DNA of 64,000 nucleotides from Aureibaculum luteum (GTDB taxonomy: Bacteria > Bacteroidota > Bacteroidia > Flavobacteriales > Flavobacteriaceae), in contig NZ_QRGD01000003.1 in the NCBI RefSeq assembly GCF_003449015.1, forward strand, positions 434,001 to 498,000, given 5' to 3'. The notes under the pieces were generated by a model that was not told the DNA's origin, ran no database searches, and saw only the letters and a program-made list of their open reading frames with translations. The position numbers and the translations under genes are program-made. Below are positions 62,070 through 64,000 of the stretch, in pieces; within the stretch, counting starts at the first letter, position 1, and each line of letters begins with the position of its first letter.

Positions 62070-62240
62070 ATGAATTTGTTAACCATAGTACAACAACTTG
62101 ATATTGAAAAAAAGCTCAAGGACGCTCCTGATGGCGGCTATGAAATAGGTATTTTAATTGGCACTTATTTACCGTTTGCTGTACTAGTTGTCATTGCCTA
62201 TATCATGTATCATAGGGCAAAAAAGAAAAAAAGGTTTTAA
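62070..62240 (+). CDS. Small single-span membrane protein (56 aa)
   Basis: The start is the ATG at 62070 (MNLLTIVQQLDIEKKL) rather than an upstream TTG that overlaps the preceding gene. The protein has one membrane segment (IGTYLPFAVLVVIAYIMY) and a basic tail (HRAKKKKRF). It is just upstream of lgt and likely co-transcribed. Function unknown. Confidence 0.55.
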   Translation: MNLLTIVQQLDIEKKLKDAPDGGYEIGILIGTYLPFAVLVVIAYIMYHRAKKKKRF

Positions 62241-62287
62241 TATTTTATAATTACTGTACTTAAAATTGAATAGACTCAGCACAACTT

Positions 62288-63121
62288 ATGAATGAAAGAA
62301 TTGTAACTTGGAATCTTGATCCAGTTATTTATTGGATAACTGATTCTTTTCCATTAAAATATTATGGCTTATTTTTCATAACAGGTCTTCTTTTGGCTAA
62401 TTATGTGGCCAAACGTATTTACATTAAAGAAAATATCCCAGTTAAAAATTTAGAGAAGTTGTTTTTCTATATTATTATTGGAATCGTCTTAGGAGCAAGA
62501 CTCGGACATTGTTTCTTTTATGAGCCTTCATATTACTTTCAAAACCCTATCGAAATTTTATTGCCAATTCAAAAGATAGAAGGTTCTTATCAATTTACAG
62601 GTTTCCAAGGATTAGCAAGTCATGGAGGTGCTATTGGTGCTTTAATTGCAATTGGCATTTACTGCAAAAAATATAAAACAAACTTTTTATGGGTCTTAGA
62701 CAGAATCGCAATTGCCACACCAATAGTAGCTGTCTTCATTAGATTAGGGAATTTTATGAACTCTGAAATTTATGGAAAACCAACAGATGGGAATTGGGGT
62801 GTTATTTTTCAAAGAGATGATTTAATACCACGACATCCAACCCAACTTTACGAAGCATTTTCATACCTTTTAATATTCGGAATTTTACTATTTACCTATA
62901 AGAAAATGGCTAATAAATTACCTAACGGACAAATTTTTGGACTACTTTTAGTCTTAGTGTTTTCTGCTAGATTTATGATTGAATTTTTTAAAGAAAACCA
63001 AGTAGGGTTTGAAGACGCAATGAGTATCAATATGGGACAAATTTTAAGCATTCCTTTTATTATTGTTGGACTTATATTGATTTTTATAAAAAGAAGGTCA
63101 ACACAATCTGTAAAGCACTAA
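62288..63121 (+). CDS. lgt: Prolipoprotein diacylglyceryl transferase
   Basis: The 277-residue membrane protein has the Lgt landmarks YYGLFFITGLLLANYVA, GARLGHCFFYEPSYYF, RLGNFMNSEIYGKPTDG and HPTQLYEAFSYLL. It attaches diacylglycerol to the lipobox cysteine of prolipoproteins, and the many lipoproteins in this window would depend on it. Confidence 0.94.
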   Translation: MNERIVTWNLDPVIYWITDSFPLKYYGLFFITGLLLANYVAKRIYIKENIPVKNLEKLFFYIIIGIVLGARLGHCFFYEPSYYFQNPIEILLPIQKIEGSYQFTGFQGLASHGGAIGALIAIGIYCKKYKTNFLWVLDRIAIATPIVAVFIRLGNFMNSEIYGKPTDGNWGVIFQRDDLIPRHPTQLYEAFSYLLIFGILLFTYKKMANKLPNGQIFGLLLVLVFSARFMIEFFKENQVGFEDAMSINMGQILSIPFIIVGLILIFIKRRSTQSVKH

Positions 63122-63144
63122 ATTAAGGAAACACCCAACTTACC

Positions 63145-63804
63145 CTAAGACAACTTCATATCCATTAAAATAGAAAAAGTCTGTTTAATATCGGTTTCTT
63201 TAACTACTATAGTAATTTCATTTGTAGTTGAAATTATCTCTTGCACTGAAATATTTGCCCAAGCCAATTGTTTTAAAATAAAATAATAAATACCAGACTG
63301 TTCCACATTAGTCTTCGGTAATTTTATGGTTAATGAAGCTAAATTTGAAGCCGCCCAAAGCACCTCTTCACCATCAAATATTTCTTCAACTTTTAGTTTT
63401 AGTTTTTTACTTATTACAATACTCGTTTCAAAGACACCTTGTGATATGGTAAAGAAATTATCACTATCATTACCAATATCATTTAGTAATTTGGTTATTT
63501 TCGAAACTAAGGTTGCCGTATTTTTAAATGTATAATCACATAAGTCTGATCGCATAATAAAGTCGCCAGAAGACAAGGCTATTCGTTTAATATTTTTTCT
63601 AACTTTTAACACACTGGATGGCGACAACCTATTCACAGCCATCATTATAGCACCCTCTTTTATTTCTTTCTTTAATATTTTTTCAACTTCTGGTTTTATA
63701 ACTCTAGCTAATGACGATACGTTAATTAATTTATCATAAAGGGCCTCTTCAATAAATGGCGTTTTATTTATAATTGCAGTAACAGCTTCTTGAATGGTTT
63801 TCAT
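63145..63804 (-). CDS. Uncharacterised protein divergent from aspartate kinase
   Basis: The 219-residue soluble protein has an N-terminal helical part (AVTAIINKTPFIEEALYDKL) and a C-terminal beta-alpha pattern that resembles ACT-like domains (LASLTIKLPKTNVEQSGIYYF; WANISVQEIISTTNEITIVV). It is divergent from an aspartate kinase gene. A regulatory amino-acid-binding role is a guess. Confidence 0.65.
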   Translation of the reverse strand: MKTIQEAVTAIINKTPFIEEALYDKLINVSSLARVIKPEVEKILKKEIKEGAIMMAVNRLSPSSVLKVRKNIKRIALSSGDFIMRSDLCDYTFKNTATLVSKITKLLNDIGNDSDNFFTISQGVFETSIVISKKLKLKVEEIFDGEEVLWAASNLASLTIKLPKTNVEQSGIYYFILKQLAWANISVQEIISTTNEITIVVKETDIKQTFSILMDMKLS

Positions 63805-63901
63805 TTGTTTAAATTTAAACTATTTGTTATAATTTGTAAAAATAAATTAAAAAGTTGTATAACAATGCGAACTAAGCAACTTTTGTGTAAAATTTTAGAT
63901 T

Positions 63902-64000
63902 ATGATAGTTTTTAAATTTGGTGGAACGTCAGTTGGTAGTGCCGAAAACATAAAAAAAGTAGCAGCCATTATAAATGATTGTGACCGTGAAAAAATAATA
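63902..64000 (+). CDS. Aspartate kinase (partial, 3' end outside window)
   Basis: An ATG at 63902 opens MIVFKFGGTSVGSAENIKKV, the conserved aspartokinase N-terminus (K-F-G-G-T-S). The rest lies outside the window, so I cannot tell a monofunctional LysC from a ThrA fusion. The enzyme phosphorylates aspartate at the start of lysine, threonine and methionine synthesis. Confidence 0.85.
   Translation, partial: MIVFKFGGTSVGSAENIKKVAAIINDCDREKII

Noticed and set aside
1-64000. CRISPR array
   Set aside because: No regularly spaced direct repeats with unique spacers were seen on either strand.
1-64000. Insertion sequence or transposase
   Set aside because: Apart from the tyrosine integrase no transposase-like protein or terminal inverted repeat pair was recognised.

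Overview
The window is an AT-rich chromosomal segment from a member of the Flavobacteriaceae (phylum Bacteroidota), most likely marine. The grounds are SusC/SusD pairs, Bacteroidota-type promoters (TTG, about 19-20 bp, then TAnnTTTG), the families DUF3570, DUF4266, DUF4861 and DUF3127, a NagB-deacetylase fusion, and the gene order ctaB - cox subunit III - cox subunit III. Genus cannot be fixed from the sequence alone.

Layout. 1-2159: cytochrome oxidase assembly and subunit genes on the minus strand. 2331-2533: tRNA-Gly(GCC) and tRNA-Leu(TAA). 2520-13404: a 10.9-kb integrative element sitting in the 3' end of tRNA-Leu, bounded by a 15-bp direct repeat. It carries a tyrosine integrase, a small excisionase-like protein, a rolling-circle-type Rep-like protein and small membrane proteins. 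Its cargo includes an ApeA-like HEPN protein and a three-gene XRE operon that resembles a toxin-antitoxin locus. 13580-36057: a large glycan-use region. One part (SusC, SusD, a FAS1/CBM-like surface protein, GH16, NagB-like, GH20, LacI, SSS symporter, NagA, GH20) is tied together by four copies of a LacI-type operator resembling ATGCAAACGTTTGCAT. A second part (DUF4861, KduD, KduI, with a divergent LacI gene, then a sugar kinase and NagB-deacetylase) has its own 24-bp perfect palindrome. Together they suggest use of a polymer containing N-acetylhexosamine and perhaps uronic acid.

36146-50796: an uncharacterised DUF3570 / DUF4266 / ApbE / thioredoxin cluster, then housekeeping genes (aroA, a sortilin-like propeller protein, deoC, a MazG-like protein, aat, DUF3127, flavin reductase, histidine kinase, HIT, greA). 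50930-55252: a degenerate Rieske-like lipoprotein, purK, a DUF2797 protein, an AraC regulator with an AhpD-like and a DoxX protein. 55651-59394: a sensory locus with a tandemly duplicated membrane protein plus histidine kinase module, in which the first kinase copy survives only as a 58-residue stub, followed by an intact kinase and a LuxR-type response regulator. 59423-64000: a queuosine precursor transporter, fabD, enoyl-CoA hydratase, two tiny membrane proteins, lgt, an uncharacterised protein, and the start of an aspartate kinase.

The most notable items are the element with its paired integrase arm sites and probable defence cargo, the operator/-33 architecture of the two LacI regulons, the DUF4266 Gly/Cys-tailed lipoprotein cluster, and the decayed duplicate of the sensor kinase.
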